From: Catenulispora pinisilvae
Lineage (GTDB): Bacteria; Actinomycetota; Actinomycetes; Streptomycetales; Catenulisporaceae
Assembly (NCBI RefSeq): GCF_015356865.1
Contig: NZ_JAAFZA010000011.1
Coordinates: 33,476-97,475, forward strand
DNA: 64,000 nucleotides
Reading direction: 5' to 3'
Made by a program: the position numbers and the translations under genes. A model generated the notes under the pieces. That model saw only the letters and a list, made by a program, of their open reading frames with translations. It was not told the origin of the DNA and searched no databases. Positions 52,353-60,250 of this stretch are shown piece after piece; position 1 is the stretch's first letter, and each line of letters starts with the position of its first letter.

Positions 52353-53891
52353 ATGACTCGTACAACGTATTCACCGTCACGCCGTTCCGTCCTCGTCGGC
52401 GGGCTCACGGCCGCCGCGGTGGTCAGTGCGCAGGCCATTGCGACAGGTGCCGCGGCCGCCACGACCGGGCGTCCCGGCGACCGCGGTGAAGACCTCGTTC
52501 TCACTCACGCGACCGTCGTCGATCCCGTTGACGGCAGGGCTCGCCCCGATGTCACGATCCTGATAAGCGGCGGCCGGATCGTGCGCACCGGGCCGTCGGC
52601 TCTGGTGCCGGTCCCCGACGGCGCGACCGTCGTCGATCTGCGCGGCAAGTTCGTGATTCCGGGCCTGGCCGACATGCACACGCACGGCCTGGCCTACGAG
52701 CAGATCGACCCGGCGCTGTACGTGGCCAACGGGGTTACCACGGTCCGGGACATGGCCGGCAACGCGCTGGTGCGGGGTTTCCGCACGAAGATCGAGGCCG
52801 GGACGCTGCTGGGCCCGCGGTACACGGTCGGCAGCCGGATCATCGACGGCTCGCCCTCGATCTGGGATCCCAACCTGCTGGACGTGATCTCCGTGGCCGA
52901 CGCCGACGAGGGCCGTCAGGCGGTGCGTCAGGCGGTCTCCGAGGGCGCCGACTTCGTGAAGGTGTACTCGCGGGTGTCGGAGCCGGCGCTGCGGGGGATC
53001 GCGGCCGAGGCGCAGGCGCAGGGGATCCGCTTCGCGGGGCACTGTCCGGACGAGGTGCCGATGACCGAGGCGGCCGAGTTGGGCCAGGCCAGCTTCGAGC
53101 ACATGTTCTGGACGCTGCTGGGCACCTCGTCGCAGGAGTCTGAGATCCGGGCCCGGATTCACCAGATCCGGTTGGCCCTGGGCGACTACGCGGGCTGGTT
53201 CAAGGACATCCACCCGCTGGAACTGCTGGCGTCGAGCACGCACAGCAAGGCCAAGGCCCAGGCCTTGTACGCGCGGTTCGTCGAGCATCGCAGCCGCCAG
53301 GTACCGACCCTGATCATGCACCAGGGCCTGGACTACGCGCGCACGCTCGACCAGCACGACCCGCGTAACCGCTACCTGCCCGCATCGTCCCAGGGCGGCT
53401 ACGACTACGCCCTGGAGGAGCTCTACCTCAAGGACCGGGCGCCGAGCGAGGACGCCGGCTGGGCCGGGCTGTTCGAGTACCGGTTGCGGCTGGTCAACGA
53501 GATGCACCGGGCCGGCGTGCCGATCATGGTGGGCACGGACACCGGCACCCCCGGCGTGTTCCCCGGCTTCGCCGTGCACGACGAGCTGCGCCTGCTGGTC
53601 CGGGCCGGCCTCAGCCCGCGCGCCGCGCTCTACGCCGCGACCGTCGAGCCGGCGGACTACCTCGGCGTCGCGACCGGCCGGGTCGCCGAGGGATACCTGG
53701 CCGACCTGGCGGTGCTGGACGCGAATCCGTTGCGGGACATCACGAACACCACGAAGCTGTCCGGCGTCGTGGTCCGCGGCCGCTACGTCGGGCCGGACGA
53801 GCGTACGCAGCTTCTGGCGGACGTCGCGAAGGCCGCGGCCGGGATGCCCGAGTCCGCGGTGGCCTCGGCCGGATGCCCTTGCCACAGCTGA
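52353..53891 (+). CDS. Tat-exported amidohydrolase (imidazolonepropionase-like)
   Basis: 512 aa from the ATG at 52353. Tat signal PSRRSVLVGG (about 8-17) with cleavage near GAAAA. Amidohydrolase superfamily barrel: metal motif DMHTHG (about 111-116), FVKVYS with the bridging Lys (about 205), GHCPDE and FEHMFW His residues, and the Asp of VGTDTGTPGV (about 393). C-terminal LAVLDANPL belongs to the composite domain. Hydrolyses a C-N or peptide-like bond (Xaa-Pro dipeptidase/imidazolonepropionase subgroup); substrate unknown. Convergent with a TetR gene that has the same operator motif. Confidence 0.88.
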   Translation: MTRTTYSPSRRSVLVGGLTAAAVVSAQAIATGAAAATTGRPGDRGEDLVLTHATVVDPVDGRARPDVTILISGGRIVRTGPSALVPVPDGATVVDLRGKFVIPGLADMHTHGLAYEQIDPALYVANGVTTVRDMAGNALVRGFRTKIEAGTLLGPRYTVGSRIIDGSPSIWDPNLLDVISVADADEGRQAVRQAVSEGADFVKVYSRVSEPALRGIAAEAQAQGIRFAGHCPDEVPMTEAAELGQASFEHMFWTLLGTSSQESEIRARIHQIRLALGDYAGWFKDIHPLELLASSTHSKAKAQALYARFVEHRSRQVPTLIMHQGLDYARTLDQHDPRNRYLPASSQGGYDYALEELYLKDRAPSEDAGWAGLFEYRLRLVNEMHRAGVPIMVGTDTGTPGVFPGFAVHDELRLLVRAGLSPRAALYAATVEPADYLGVATGRVAEGYLADLAVLDANPLRDITNTTKLSGVVVRGRYVGPDERTQLLADVAKAAAGMPESAVASAGCPCHS

Positions 53892-53916
53892 GAACCGCTG
53901 CCTTCAATCCACCACA

Positions 53917-54708
53917 TCAAGGGCTCGCCGGTTCCAGCATCACGCCGAATCCGTCCAGGAGGCGCTGTAGTCCGAACTCGAAGAGGGCCTCCGACTCAGT
54001 GGCCCGCAACGCCTCCTCGCCGAACTGGGACACCATCGGCAGGTTCCGCGAACTGCGGTCGAACGCCTCCTTGCGCGCCGCCATCCAGTCCCGCCGGTTG
54101 AGCCCGCCGGTGCGCGGCCCGTGGCCCTGGGCCAGCGCGATGCTCTGCACGAACGAGCTGACCAGCGCCGCGATCTGCACCATGGCCGAGTACGGGAATC
54201 CGCAGTCTGCCACCGCCCGCAGCCGCCAATCGGTGTAGGCCATGACATTCGTGCTCGCGGGCGGGTGCGAGATCAGGTCGGTGACCCGGGGCAGCCACGG
54301 GTGCGCCTGATACAGCGCCCACTCCGAGCGCGCGGACAGCTCCAGCCGCGCCCGCCAACCCCGCGGCCCGCCGCTCTCCGGCAACGACCGCTCGCCGAAC
54401 ACGGCGTCGGTGATCAGGTCGATCAGCTCGTCGCGCCCGGAGACGTACCGGTACAGCGACATCACCCCCACGCCGAGCCGCGCGGCCACGCCCCGCATGG
54501 TCAACGCCTGCGCGCCCTCCTCATCGGCGAGCCCGATCGCGGCCCGTACGATCTGCTCGGCGCCGAGCGGCACCCGCTCGACCGGCTCCACGCCGCGCTC
54601 CGCCACCCGCTCCCGATAGGCCTTGCTGCGACACGCGCGCGAGCAGTACCGCGGCGGGCGGCCCCGACCCGCTGACGTCAGCGATGTGCCGCAGACCCGG
54701 CAGTCCAT
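53917..54708 (-). CDS. TetR-family regulator with N-terminal zinc finger
   Basis: 263 aa from the ATG at 54706-54708. C3-x2-C6 and C22-x3-C26 form a small zinc-binding motif (MDCRVCGTSL ... RYCSRACRSKAYRER). The TetR helix-turn-helix follows (about 45-95: AAIGLADEEGAQALTMRGVA, LGVGVMSLYRYVSGRDELID), then a TetR_C ligand domain. The ribosome site AAAGGGG overlaps the operator half-site TTTCGTCAC, so binding would block its own expression. Probably also controls the convergent Tat amidohydrolase. The longer upstream frame lacks family likeness. Confidence 0.88.
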   Translation of the reverse strand: MDCRVCGTSLTSAGRGRPPRYCSRACRSKAYRERVAERGVEPVERVPLGAEQIVRAAIGLADEEGAQALTMRGVAARLGVGVMSLYRYVSGRDELIDLITDAVFGERSLPESGGPRGWRARLELSARSEWALYQAHPWLPRVTDLISHPPASTNVMAYTDWRLRAVADCGFPYSAMVQIAALVSSFVQSIALAQGHGPRTGGLNRRDWMAARKEAFDRSSRNLPMVSQFGEEALRATESEALFEFGLQRLLDGFGVMLEPASP

Positions 54709-54717
54709 CGGCGCCCC

Positions 54718-54768
54718 TTTCGTCACACTGCTTCGGGTCAGCATATCGTCTCGTTCAGCGTGACGAAA
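54718..54768. promoter_or_regulatory. Inverted half-sites TTTCGTCAC ... GTGACGAAA before the TetR gene
   Basis: Copies at 54718-54726 and 54760-54768, 42 bp centre to centre. That is one helical turn less than the 52 bp at the amidohydrolase promoter, so both pairs lie on the same DNA face. Confidence 0.65.
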
Positions 54769-54950
54769 AGGCCCTCGAAGGCGGAGGGCTACTTGCTCTT
54801 CTGTCGACAGGCTGCCAGTGCCATACGGCGTATTTCTGACTCGTACCTCCGAGCCCGCGATGGCTATACGCCTTCCAGTCGCCTGAGCCATGGGGGAGTG
54901 CTTGCATCGCTTGTGACCGTCATGCACGGCGTGCTGCGAGGAGATCGGAA

Positions 54951-55784
54951 ATGGACGGCGAGTCTGCCTACGAGCTGCCGACCGGCAGGTATGCACGTTG
55001 GCGGGAGCGTTGTAGCCGCAGCGTCCTGGGCAACGTGTGGCGCGGCGGCACGCAACTGGAGCTGCTCCGGCGTTCCATGGCCTTCGCGACGCTGGGCCTG
55101 GTGGCGCTGGCGCCGCTGCTCGTGGTCGTGGCGGCGGTCAGCCCGTCCTCGCAGAAGGGACTCGGGCAGTGGGTCGTCGACGGGATGGGCCTTCCCCCGA
55201 ATACAGCAGTGCCGGTGCTGCGGCTCTTCGCGGCGCACCATCGCGAGGTGGGCCAGATCGGGATCCTCGGCCTGGCGCTGCTGGCGGCGTTCGGCCTCGC
55301 CTTCGTGACGGACGTCCAACTCAGCTACCAACGGATCTGGGAGATTCCCCCGGAGTCCTGGCGGCAGGCCTGGCGCCGGGTGGTGTGGCTGGCCGCCCTG
55401 ATCGGCTACCTCGCCTTCGAGGTGGAGAGCAATGCGCTGCTGCGGCACGGATTGGTGGAGCAAGCCGTGCGGATCATCGTCTTCGTCACCGCCGCGTTGT
55501 CCTTCTTCTGGTGGGGGCAGTACTTCCTGCTGGCCGGCCGCGTCCCCTGGGGCTGGCTGCTCCCCGGCGCGCTGGCGACCGTCGCGGGCCTGAGCGGCCT
55601 GCGGGCGTTCTCGGCGCTGGTGTTCAAGCCGATGATCACCTCCAGCGCGCAGGACTACGGGATGGTCGGCGTGGTCCTGGTCGTGCTGTCCTGGCTGATC
55701 GGCGTGGGATTCGTCATCTTCGGCGGGGCGCTGGCCGGGCGGTACTACTGCGAGCGGGTCATCAATCGCAGACCGGTCGGCTGA
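54951..55784 (+). CDS. YihY/BrkB-family membrane protein
   Basis: 277 aa with six hydrophobic segments (about 42-64, 100-122, 140-160, 172-195, 203-225, 238-262). The C-terminal YGMVGVVLVVLSWLIGVGFV is characteristic of YihY/UPF0761 proteins, which were once called ribonuclease BN. Function is unknown; possibly a transporter or envelope component. Good site GAGGAGATCGGAA before the ATG. Followed by csbD-like and other stress genes. Confidence 0.85.
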   Translation: MDGESAYELPTGRYARWRERCSRSVLGNVWRGGTQLELLRRSMAFATLGLVALAPLLVVVAAVSPSSQKGLGQWVVDGMGLPPNTAVPVLRLFAAHHREVGQIGILGLALLAAFGLAFVTDVQLSYQRIWEIPPESWRQAWRRVVWLAALIGYLAFEVESNALLRHGLVEQAVRIIVFVTAALSFFWWGQYFLLAGRVPWGWLLPGALATVAGLSGLRAFSALVFKPMITSSAQDYGMVGVVLVVLSWLIGVGFVIFGGALAGRYYCERVINRRPVG

Positions 55785-55793
55785 CGCCCGACC

Positions 55794-55818
55794 GTTTCAT
55801 ACCGCGCGCGGCGGGACA
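55794..55818 (+). promoter_or_regulatory. Possible SigB/SigF-type promoter of the CsbD gene
   Basis: GTTT (55794-55797), 15 bases, GGGACA (55813-55818), 45 bases before the CsbD-like start. Four of six -10 bases agree. Confidence 0.4.
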
Positions 55819-55862
55819 GGAGGGCGCTTCACGACGATCGACTTCACAGGAAGGGATCCACC

Positions 55863-56159
55863 ATGAGTGTCGGTGACAAGGCCAAGCACACGGTCCAGGA
55901 CGCCAAGGGCAAGATCAAGGAAGCCGTCGGCAAGGCCACGGGGAACGAGCAGGCGCAGGCTGAGGGCCAGGCCGATCAGGACGTGGCGCACGCCGAGCAG
56001 GCGGCCGACAAGGCCAAGGAGACCGCGAAGAACCTCGGCCACAAGGCGACGGGGAAGGCCAAGGAAGTGGCCGGGGCCGTCACCGACGACGACGGCCTGG
56101 AAGCCAAGGGCAAGGCCGAGCAACTGATCGCGAAGGGCAAGCAGCACCTCAACAAGTAG
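55863..56159 (+). CDS. CsbD-family general stress protein
   Basis: 98 aa, Lys/Ala/Glu-rich and fully hydrophilic. CsbD marks: KAKHTVQDAKGKIKEAVGKA, then TGKAKEVAGAV and KGKAEQLIAKGKQ. In B. subtilis csbD is a SigB-controlled gene of unknown biochemical role, in keeping with the SigB-like promoter found here. Strong site (GGAAGGG). Confidence 0.88.
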   Translation: MSVGDKAKHTVQDAKGKIKEAVGKATGNEQAQAEGQADQDVAHAEQAADKAKETAKNLGHKATGKAKEVAGAVTDDDGLEAKGKAEQLIAKGKQHLNK

Positions 56160-56178
56160 CGGCATGGTTTCGCGGGTT

Positions 56179-56193
56179 CCGGGAGCGTCCCGG
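56179..56193 (+). terminator. Small GC hairpin after csbD
   Basis: CCGGGA-GCG-TCCCGG directly downstream of the CsbD-like gene; no U-tract. Confidence 0.35.
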
Positions 56194-56243
56194 GGCCCGT
56201 GGCGGCGCACCGCGCACAGGCCCCGATGGCTTAGGAGCAGACG

Positions 56244-56543
56244 ATGACAGCTTGGATCCGCGCGTACCCGGGCTCGGCCCTGCCGCGCCGCCTGACCGCC
56301 GAGGACGTCGAATACCTCGACGGCGCGCTGCGGCACGCGTACGGCGTCTTCCCCCACGACCCGGCCACCGGGCTGGACCTGGCCCGGACCATGGCGGCCA
56401 GCGTCCTGAACCGGCGCGGCCTGGACGCCGCCGAGCTGCTGCGTCCGTTCCACGCCTCGCCGACCTCTGACGCCGGGGAGATCCGGCAGACTCTGGACGC
56501 GCTGGCCGTCGCCATCGACCGGATCGCGGTCGATGGCGGATAG
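56244..56543 (+). CDS. Hypothetical protein (99 aa)
   Basis: Strong AGGAG site 6 bases before the ATG and good codon use. Soluble, helical, no cysteine, no known domain (WIRAYPGSALPRRLTAEDVE at the start). 84 bases after the CsbD-like gene and convergent with the plasmid-stabilisation-like gene, the stops being 8 bases apart. Probably part of the same stress-response group, by context only. Confidence 0.6.
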   Translation: MTAWIRAYPGSALPRRLTAEDVEYLDGALRHAYGVFPHDPATGLDLARTMAASVLNRRGLDAAELLRPFHASPTSDAGEIRQTLDALAVAIDRIAVDGG

Positions 56544-56551
56544 GAACCGGC

Positions 56552-56881
56552 TCACCGCACGCCCAGTGCCTGCTCCAGCTCAGCCTTGGTCATCTTCGAC
56601 CGGCCCTGGATATTGCGGTGCCGGGCCTCGTTATAGAGCTGCGCCTTGGTCCGGCCGCGCGGCCCGCTGCGCCCCGAACGCTTGCCCCCGCGCTGCCCCG
56701 AGGAGATGTCGGTCTTGGACAGCCGGCTGGAGTGCTCGGCTTCGCCCTTGCGGGCTCGTTCCTTGTTGACGGTGCGCGCCGCGATCTCCTCGGCCCGCTT
56801 ATCCGAAACGCCGCGTTCCTCGGCCTGGTCCTTGATGTGCTCGTATTGGCGTTCGCGCTTTGCACTCCACGCTCTGGGCAT
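56552..56881 (-). CDS. Plasmid-stabilisation-like protein with Rho-N/SAP-like tail
   Basis: 109 aa, very basic. N-terminus WSAKRERQYEHIKDQAEERG followed by AEEIAARTVNKERARKGEAE marks the small family often named plasmid stabilisation protein. The C-terminus TKAQLYNEARHRNIQGRSKM resembles the Rho N-terminal/SAP-like helix-extended loop that binds nucleic acid. Probably a stress-associated DNA or RNA binding protein. GGGAGG site before the ATG; exact-spaced SigB/SigF-type promoter upstream. Confidence 0.8.
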   Translation of the reverse strand: MPRAWSAKRERQYEHIKDQAEERGVSDKRAEEIAARTVNKERARKGEAEHSSRLSKTDISSGQRGGKRSGRSGPRGRTKAQLYNEARHRNIQGRSKMTKAELEQALGVR

Positions 56882-56962
56882 GATGTCCTCCCTGGGCTCG
56901 GTGATTTCCGGATCAACGTTTCGAGATCAACGATTTCCGGACGAACGTTTTCGCGCGCCCGC

Positions 56963-56987
56963 ATGCCCGGTGTCGTAGCGGATAAAC
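56963..56987 (-). promoter_or_regulatory. SigB/SigF-type promoter (minus strand)
   Basis: Minus strand GTTT (56984-56987), 15 bases, GGGCAT (56963-56968), 82 bases before the plasmid-stabilisation-like ATG. Its -35 forms an inverted repeat GATAAAC-AGCC-GTTTATC with that of the divergent promoter. Confidence 0.6.
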
Positions 56988-56991
56988 AGCC

Positions 56992-57016
56992 GTTTATCTT
57001 CTGGGGCCCTGGATAT
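56992..57016 (+). promoter_or_regulatory. SigB/SigF-type promoter (plus strand)
   Basis: GTTT (56992-56995), 15 bases, GGATAT (57011-57016), 53 bases before the PRC-barrel gene. Mirror image of the minus-strand promoter with equal spacing. Confidence 0.55.
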
Positions 57017-57051
57017 ACGTGGTGCTTACGACTTACGTGGTGCTTACGACT
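57016..57051 (+). repeat. Two perfect tandem copies of an 18-bp sequence
   Basis: tacgtggtgcttacgact twice, covering the expected transcription start and 5' leader of the PRC-barrel gene. Confidence 0.8.
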
Positions 57052-57068
57052 ATCGAGAGGATTCTGAG

Positions 57069-57761
57069 ATGCAGGACACCCTCGAATACGTGATTGGCAG
57101 CCGGGTCCAGTGTGCCGGGGACGATTGCGGCGAGGTGGCGTTCGTCGTCGTCGATCCGGTCGCCGACAAGCTCACCCACCTGGTGGTTCGGCCGGATGAC
57201 GAGGTCGACCTGGCCCGCCTGGTCCCGGTGCACATCGCCGTGCCCGGCGCGGACGGCGTCGAACTGAACTGCACGCGCGCCCGCTTCGACGAGTTCGAAC
57301 CGGCGTCGCAGACCTTCTTCCTGCCCGACGCCGAGCGCCTCGGGGCCGGCGGCGCCGCCCACGGCGACCGGGTCCTGGAGTGGCCGCTCTACGGGCTCGT
57401 CCTGAGCCCCACCAACATCATGGGCATCGCGCCGGGCGCGGACCCGCTGCCCACCACGACCGTGGAGCACATCCCGGTCGGCGAGGTCGGCGTCCGCCGG
57501 GGCGAGCGCGTCCAGGCCGCCGACGGCGAGATCGGCCGGGTGCGGGGCCTGCTGGTCATGGCCCCGGACAGCTCCGTGACCCACGTGCTCCTGGACGAGG
57601 GACACCTGTGGGGCCGCAAGCGGGTCGCCATCCCGATCCGGGACGTGACCGGGATCGGCGTGGACGGGGTGGAGGTGCGGCTGACCAAGGACGAGATCAA
57701 GGACTTGCCGCCGGTCGACGTCGCGGGGTTGGAAGCCGAGCCGGCGGATACCGCCGGCTGA
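57069..57761 (+). CDS. Double PRC-barrel domain protein
   Basis: 230 aa with two PRC-barrel-like halves: about 5-75 (LEYVIGSRVQCAGDDCGEVA, LTHLVVRP) and about 140-215 (VRRGERVQAADGEIGRVRGL, VTHVLLDEGHLWGRKRVAIP). The family occurs in photosynthetic reaction centres, RimM and many stress proteins, where it mediates protein or RNA contacts. Carries GAGAGGA before the ATG. Likely stress-induced, given its SigB-like promoter. The exact role is unknown. Confidence 0.8.
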   Translation: MQDTLEYVIGSRVQCAGDDCGEVAFVVVDPVADKLTHLVVRPDDEVDLARLVPVHIAVPGADGVELNCTRARFDEFEPASQTFFLPDAERLGAGGAAHGDRVLEWPLYGLVLSPTNIMGIAPGADPLPTTTVEHIPVGEVGVRRGERVQAADGEIGRVRGLLVMAPDSSVTHVLLDEGHLWGRKRVAIPIRDVTGIGVDGVEVRLTKDEIKDLPPVDVAGLEAEPADTAG

Positions 57762-58242
57762 CGGCATGCTGCTGATGCCTCGGGCCGAGCCGTAACCGCT
57801 CCGACGACCTGCGCGGTGACCGCGGATCGCGCCCATTCGGGTGGGGCCCGTTTCGTCGCGGCGATCCCGGGCACGCGGACCCGATGAGTGGAAACCCTGT
57901 CGCCGACACTGTCCCGCCCATGCCGGCACCGCCGGTTCGCCCTGGTGGTCCTGAGCCTGAGCCGCCTGTTCCGACGCCTCCGAGGCCCGGTCCCGAGCCG
58001 GTTCGGCCGCCGCGACCCGGCCCGGAGCCTGTCCCGCCGCCGCGGCCCTTCCCCGAGCCCACGCCGCCTAGTCCGGTTCCGCGCCCCGACCCGCAGCCCG
58101 AACCCATGCCGAGTCCGGCCGAGCCGCCCGGCCTGGCGTTGTAGTACTACCGGCCTGGCGCTGTAGTAGTCGCCATAGCTGTCATCGCCTCTATCGCCTC
58201 TATCGCCTCTATCGCCGCGATCGCCGAACCCAGGAGCGACCA
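57762..58242 (+). other. 481-bp gap holding a Pro-rich ORF and a 9-bp array
   Basis: Apart from the doubtful Pro-rich ORF (57884-58144), it contains three or four copies of tcgcctcta at about 58187-58214 just before the acyl-CoA oxidase start. No clear promoter or RNA element was seen. Confidence 0.5.
57884..58144 (+). CDS. Doubtful proline-rich small protein
   Basis: 86 aa made almost wholly of PxP units (PRPGPEPVRPPRPGPEPV type). There is no good ribosome site before the ATG, and such frames arise by chance in GC-rich repeats. On the other hand, the repeat keeps a strict Pro-Glu/Arg-Pro pattern without any stop. Could be an SH3-like ligand or wall-spanning peptide if real. Confidence 0.3.
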   Translation: MSGNPVADTVPPMPAPPVRPGGPEPEPPVPTPPRPGPEPVRPPRPGPEPVPPPRPFPEPTPPSPVPRPDPQPEPMPSPAEPPGLAL

Positions 58243-60144
58243 ATGCCGTCCTTACCCGCCGACGTCGATCCACGTACCCTGACCCCGGTCCTGGACGGCC
58301 GCTGGGCCGCCCTGCGCGCCGAGGTCCGGGCGCGGATGGCGGCCGAGCCCTACCGGGACCCGGTCGGCCTCGACGTGGAAGCGCACCGTGCCCTGGTCTT
58401 CGACCAGCTCCAGGCGCTCGCCACGACCGACGTCCCCGGGCTCGGCTTCGACAAGGCATACGGCGGTGGGGGCGACATCGGCGGCTCGGTCGTGTCGTTC
58501 GAGATGCTGGGCTTCGGCGATCTGTCGCTGATGGTCAAGGCCGGTGTGCAGTGGGGCTTGTTCGGCGGTGCCGTGCAGCTGCTGGGCACCGGGCCACATC
58601 ACGAGCGCTACCTGCGCCGTATCAAGGACCTGGACCTGCTCGGCTGTTTCGCGATGACCGAGCACGGCCACGGATCGGACGTGCAGCACCTGCGGACCAC
58701 CGCGACCTACGATCCGGAGACCGCCGAATTCGTCGTCCACACCCCGGATCGCGCCGCCACCAAGGAGTACATCGGGAACGCCGCGCGCGATGGCCACGCG
58801 GCGGTGGTGTTCGCGCAGCTCATCACGCACGGCCAGGCCCGCGGCGTGCACGCCTTCATGGTCCCGATCCGCGATGCCGGCGGCCAGGCGGCGCCCGGCG
58901 TCGTCATCGAGGACTGCGGCCCCAAGGCCGGCCTCAACGGCGTCGACAACGGCCGCCTGGCCTTCGACCACGTCCGCGTCCCCAGGGACGCCCTGCTCAA
59001 CCGGTTCGGCGACGTGGCCCCGGACGGCACCTACTCCAGCCCGATCGAAGGCGACGCCCGCCGCTTCTTCACCATGCTCGGCACGCTGATCCGGGGCCGC
59101 GTCAGCGTCGGCGGCAGCGCCGGGAGCGCGACCAAGCGGGCCCTGACCCTGGCCGTGCGCTACGCGGAGCGCCGCCGCCAGTTCGCGAAGCCGGACGGCG
59201 AGGAGGTGGTGATCCTGGACTACCTGGGCCACCAGCGCCGCCTGCTGCCCGCCCTGGCCACCACCTACGCGCTGCACTTCGCCCAGGACGAACTCGTGGC
59301 CGCGCTCCACGACACCGCCTCCGACGCGCCGGAGGAGGAACAACGCCGGCTGGAGTCCCGCGCCGCCGGCCTCAAGGTCGCCAACACCTGGCACGCCACC
59401 GCCACGATTCAGAACGCCCGCGAGGCCTGCGGCGGCGCCGGCTACCTCGCCGAGAACCTGTTGCCCGGCCTGAAGGCCGACACCGACGTCTTCACCACCT
59501 TCGAAGGGGACAACACGGTCCTGCTCCAGCTGGTCGCCAAGGGGCTGCTGACCGACTACAAGGACGCCTTCCAGAACCTGAGCCCGCTGGCCACCGCGCG
59601 CTTCGCCGCCGAACGCGTCCTGGGCGCGGTGGCCGAGCGCACCGCGGCCCGCAAGGTCGTCGACGCCGTCGACCGGCTGACCGAGGGCGACGACCGCGAG
59701 GCGCTGTTCGACCGCGACTGGCAGCTCAAGCTGTTCCAGGACCGTGAGCAGCACGTCTTGGCGGGCGTCGCCGACCGGCTCCGCAAGGCCGGGCCGGACC
59801 CGTTCGCCGTGTTCAACGCCGCCCAGGACCACGTCCTGCGCGCGGGCCGGGTCCACATCGACCGCCTCGTGCTGGAAGCGTTCGTCCACGCGATCGGCCG
59901 CTGCCCGGACCCCGACGCGAAGGCACTGCTGGAGCGCGTCTGCGACCTGCACGCGCTGGCCAACATCGAGGCGGACCGCGCCTGGTTCCTGGAGCACGGA
60001 CGCCTGAGCGCCGGCCGGTCCAAGGCCGTCATCAGCGCGGTGAACACATTGTGCGCCGAGCTGCGGCCGCACGCGCGGACCCTGGTGGACGCCTTCGGGA
60101 TCCCCGAGCAGTACCTCGCGGCGCCGATGCTGGATGCGGGCTGA
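58243..60144 (+). CDS. Acyl-CoA oxidase / dehydrogenase family flavoprotein
   Basis: 633 aa, the length of acyl-CoA oxidases rather than short dehydrogenases. FAD-fold marks: CFAMTEHGHGSDVQHLRTTA, KEYIGNAARDGHAAVVFAQL, GRVSVGGSAGSATKRALTLA, RRRQFAKPD and the catalytic base E421 in TFEGDNTVLLQLVAKGLL. The C-terminal domain (about 440-630) is the ACOX type. Oxidises acyl-CoA to trans-2-enoyl-CoA, passing electrons to O2, in fatty-acid breakdown. No other beta-oxidation genes are adjacent. Confidence 0.9.
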   Translation: MPSLPADVDPRTLTPVLDGRWAALRAEVRARMAAEPYRDPVGLDVEAHRALVFDQLQALATTDVPGLGFDKAYGGGGDIGGSVVSFEMLGFGDLSLMVKAGVQWGLFGGAVQLLGTGPHHERYLRRIKDLDLLGCFAMTEHGHGSDVQHLRTTATYDPETAEFVVHTPDRAATKEYIGNAARDGHAAVVFAQLITHGQARGVHAFMVPIRDAGGQAAPGVVIEDCGPKAGLNGVDNGRLAFDHVRVPRDALLNRFGDVAPDGTYSSPIEGDARRFFTMLGTLIRGRVSVGGSAGSATKRALTLAVRYAERRRQFAKPDGEEVVILDYLGHQRRLLPALATTYALHFAQDELVAALHDTASDAPEEEQRRLESRAAGLKVANTWHATATIQNAREACGGAGYLAENLLPGLKADTDVFTTFEGDNTVLLQLVAKGLLTDYKDAFQNLSPLATARFAAERVLGAVAERTAARKVVDAVDRLTEGDDREALFDRDWQLKLFQDREQHVLAGVADRLRKAGPDPFAVFNAAQDHVLRAGRVHIDRLVLEAFVHAIGRCPDPDAKALLERVCDLHALANIEADRAWFLEHGRLSAGRSKAVISAVNTLCAELRPHARTLVDAFGIPEQYLAAPMLDAG

Positions 60145-60250
60145 CCTCCCGTGTCTACTAGCTGCCCCGGCCACTTGCGGAGATGATCGACTAATAGGAG
60201 TGGATCAACCGGGCAAGGCGTCAGAACCCCGAGCAGGGAGGCGCAACAAC

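Noticed and set aside
54709..54996. Longer N-terminus for the TetR protein
   Set aside because: Runs across the operator pair, and the Cys motif begins at the inner ATG.
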